19,928 bases of DNA from CAMNAO01 sp045605145. Lineage in GTDB: Bacteria; Bacillota; Clostridia; Oscillospirales; Oscillospiraceae. This document shows, piece by piece, positions 19,922 to 19,928 of the stretch. A program made the translations under genes and the position numbers. The stretch spans positions 1 to 19,928 of the forward strand of contig JAZUPH010000057.1 of the NCBI GenBank assembly GCA_045605145.1. Reading direction: 5' to 3'. Every line of letters begins with the position of its first letter. Positions within the stretch are counted from its first letter, which is position 1. Below the pieces are notes generated by a model. The model was not told where the DNA came from and searched no databases. It saw nothing but the letters and a program-made list of their open reading frames with translations.

Positions 19922-19928
19922 TCTGCAT

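Overview
The window looks like chromosome from an anaerobic Clostridia-type Firmicute, probably a gut Oscillospiraceae-like lineage. This is inferred from gene content: rubredoxin, a flavodiiron protein, an EFR1-type flavodoxin/ferredoxin, an Fe-S aldo-keto reductase, a preQ1 riboswitch in front of a VUT-type transporter, and strong GGAGG ribosome binding sites. No rRNA, tRNA or CRISPR array was seen.

Region 1 (1-6082). The 3' end of an unrecognised gene is followed by a truncated IS3-family (IS150 group) copy. Its transposase has lost the second catalytic Asp and orfA is absent. Next is a leftward operon: GPH-type sugar symporter, metal-dependent amidohydrolase and type B carboxylesterase, presumably import and cleavage of an esterified small molecule. 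A divergent AraC-type regulator starts at 5135. The shared control region has two 10-bp direct repeats exactly 42 bp apart and a separate 18-bp palindrome.

Region 2 (6083-7313). This 1.2-kb stretch has no convincing gene but much structure. A tandem array with an exact 168-bp period ends in a perfect 14-bp-stem terminator. An 18-bp-period repeat cluster lies just upstream of a good promoter. That promoter leads into a preQ1-I-like aptamer followed by two consecutive intrinsic terminators.

Region 3 (7314-9877). The riboswitch leads into a queuosine-precursor transporter (YhhQ/VUT family), a tightly coupled SDR oxidoreductase and a membrane-anchored alpha/beta hydrolase. A GC-rich hairpin closes the region.

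Region 4 (9980-12670) is an oxygen/ROS defence cluster. A leftward flavodiiron protein carries a flavin-reductase domain and a C-terminal rubredoxin domain, and a 52-aa free rubredoxin follows. A Cu/Zn superoxide dismutase is divergent. The two promoters share their -35 region, which overlaps an inverted repeat.

Region 5 (12745-15304) holds two leftward hydrolases, one alpha/beta fold and one metallo-beta-lactamase fold, of unknown substrate.

Region 6 (15482-19928) has a SpoU-type RNA methyltransferase, an EFR1-family flavodoxin/ferredoxin, a divergent aldo-keto reductase with two [4Fe-4S] motifs, a NimA-like flavin protein and a small two-helix membrane protein. An unexplained imperfect inverted repeat lies at the right edge.
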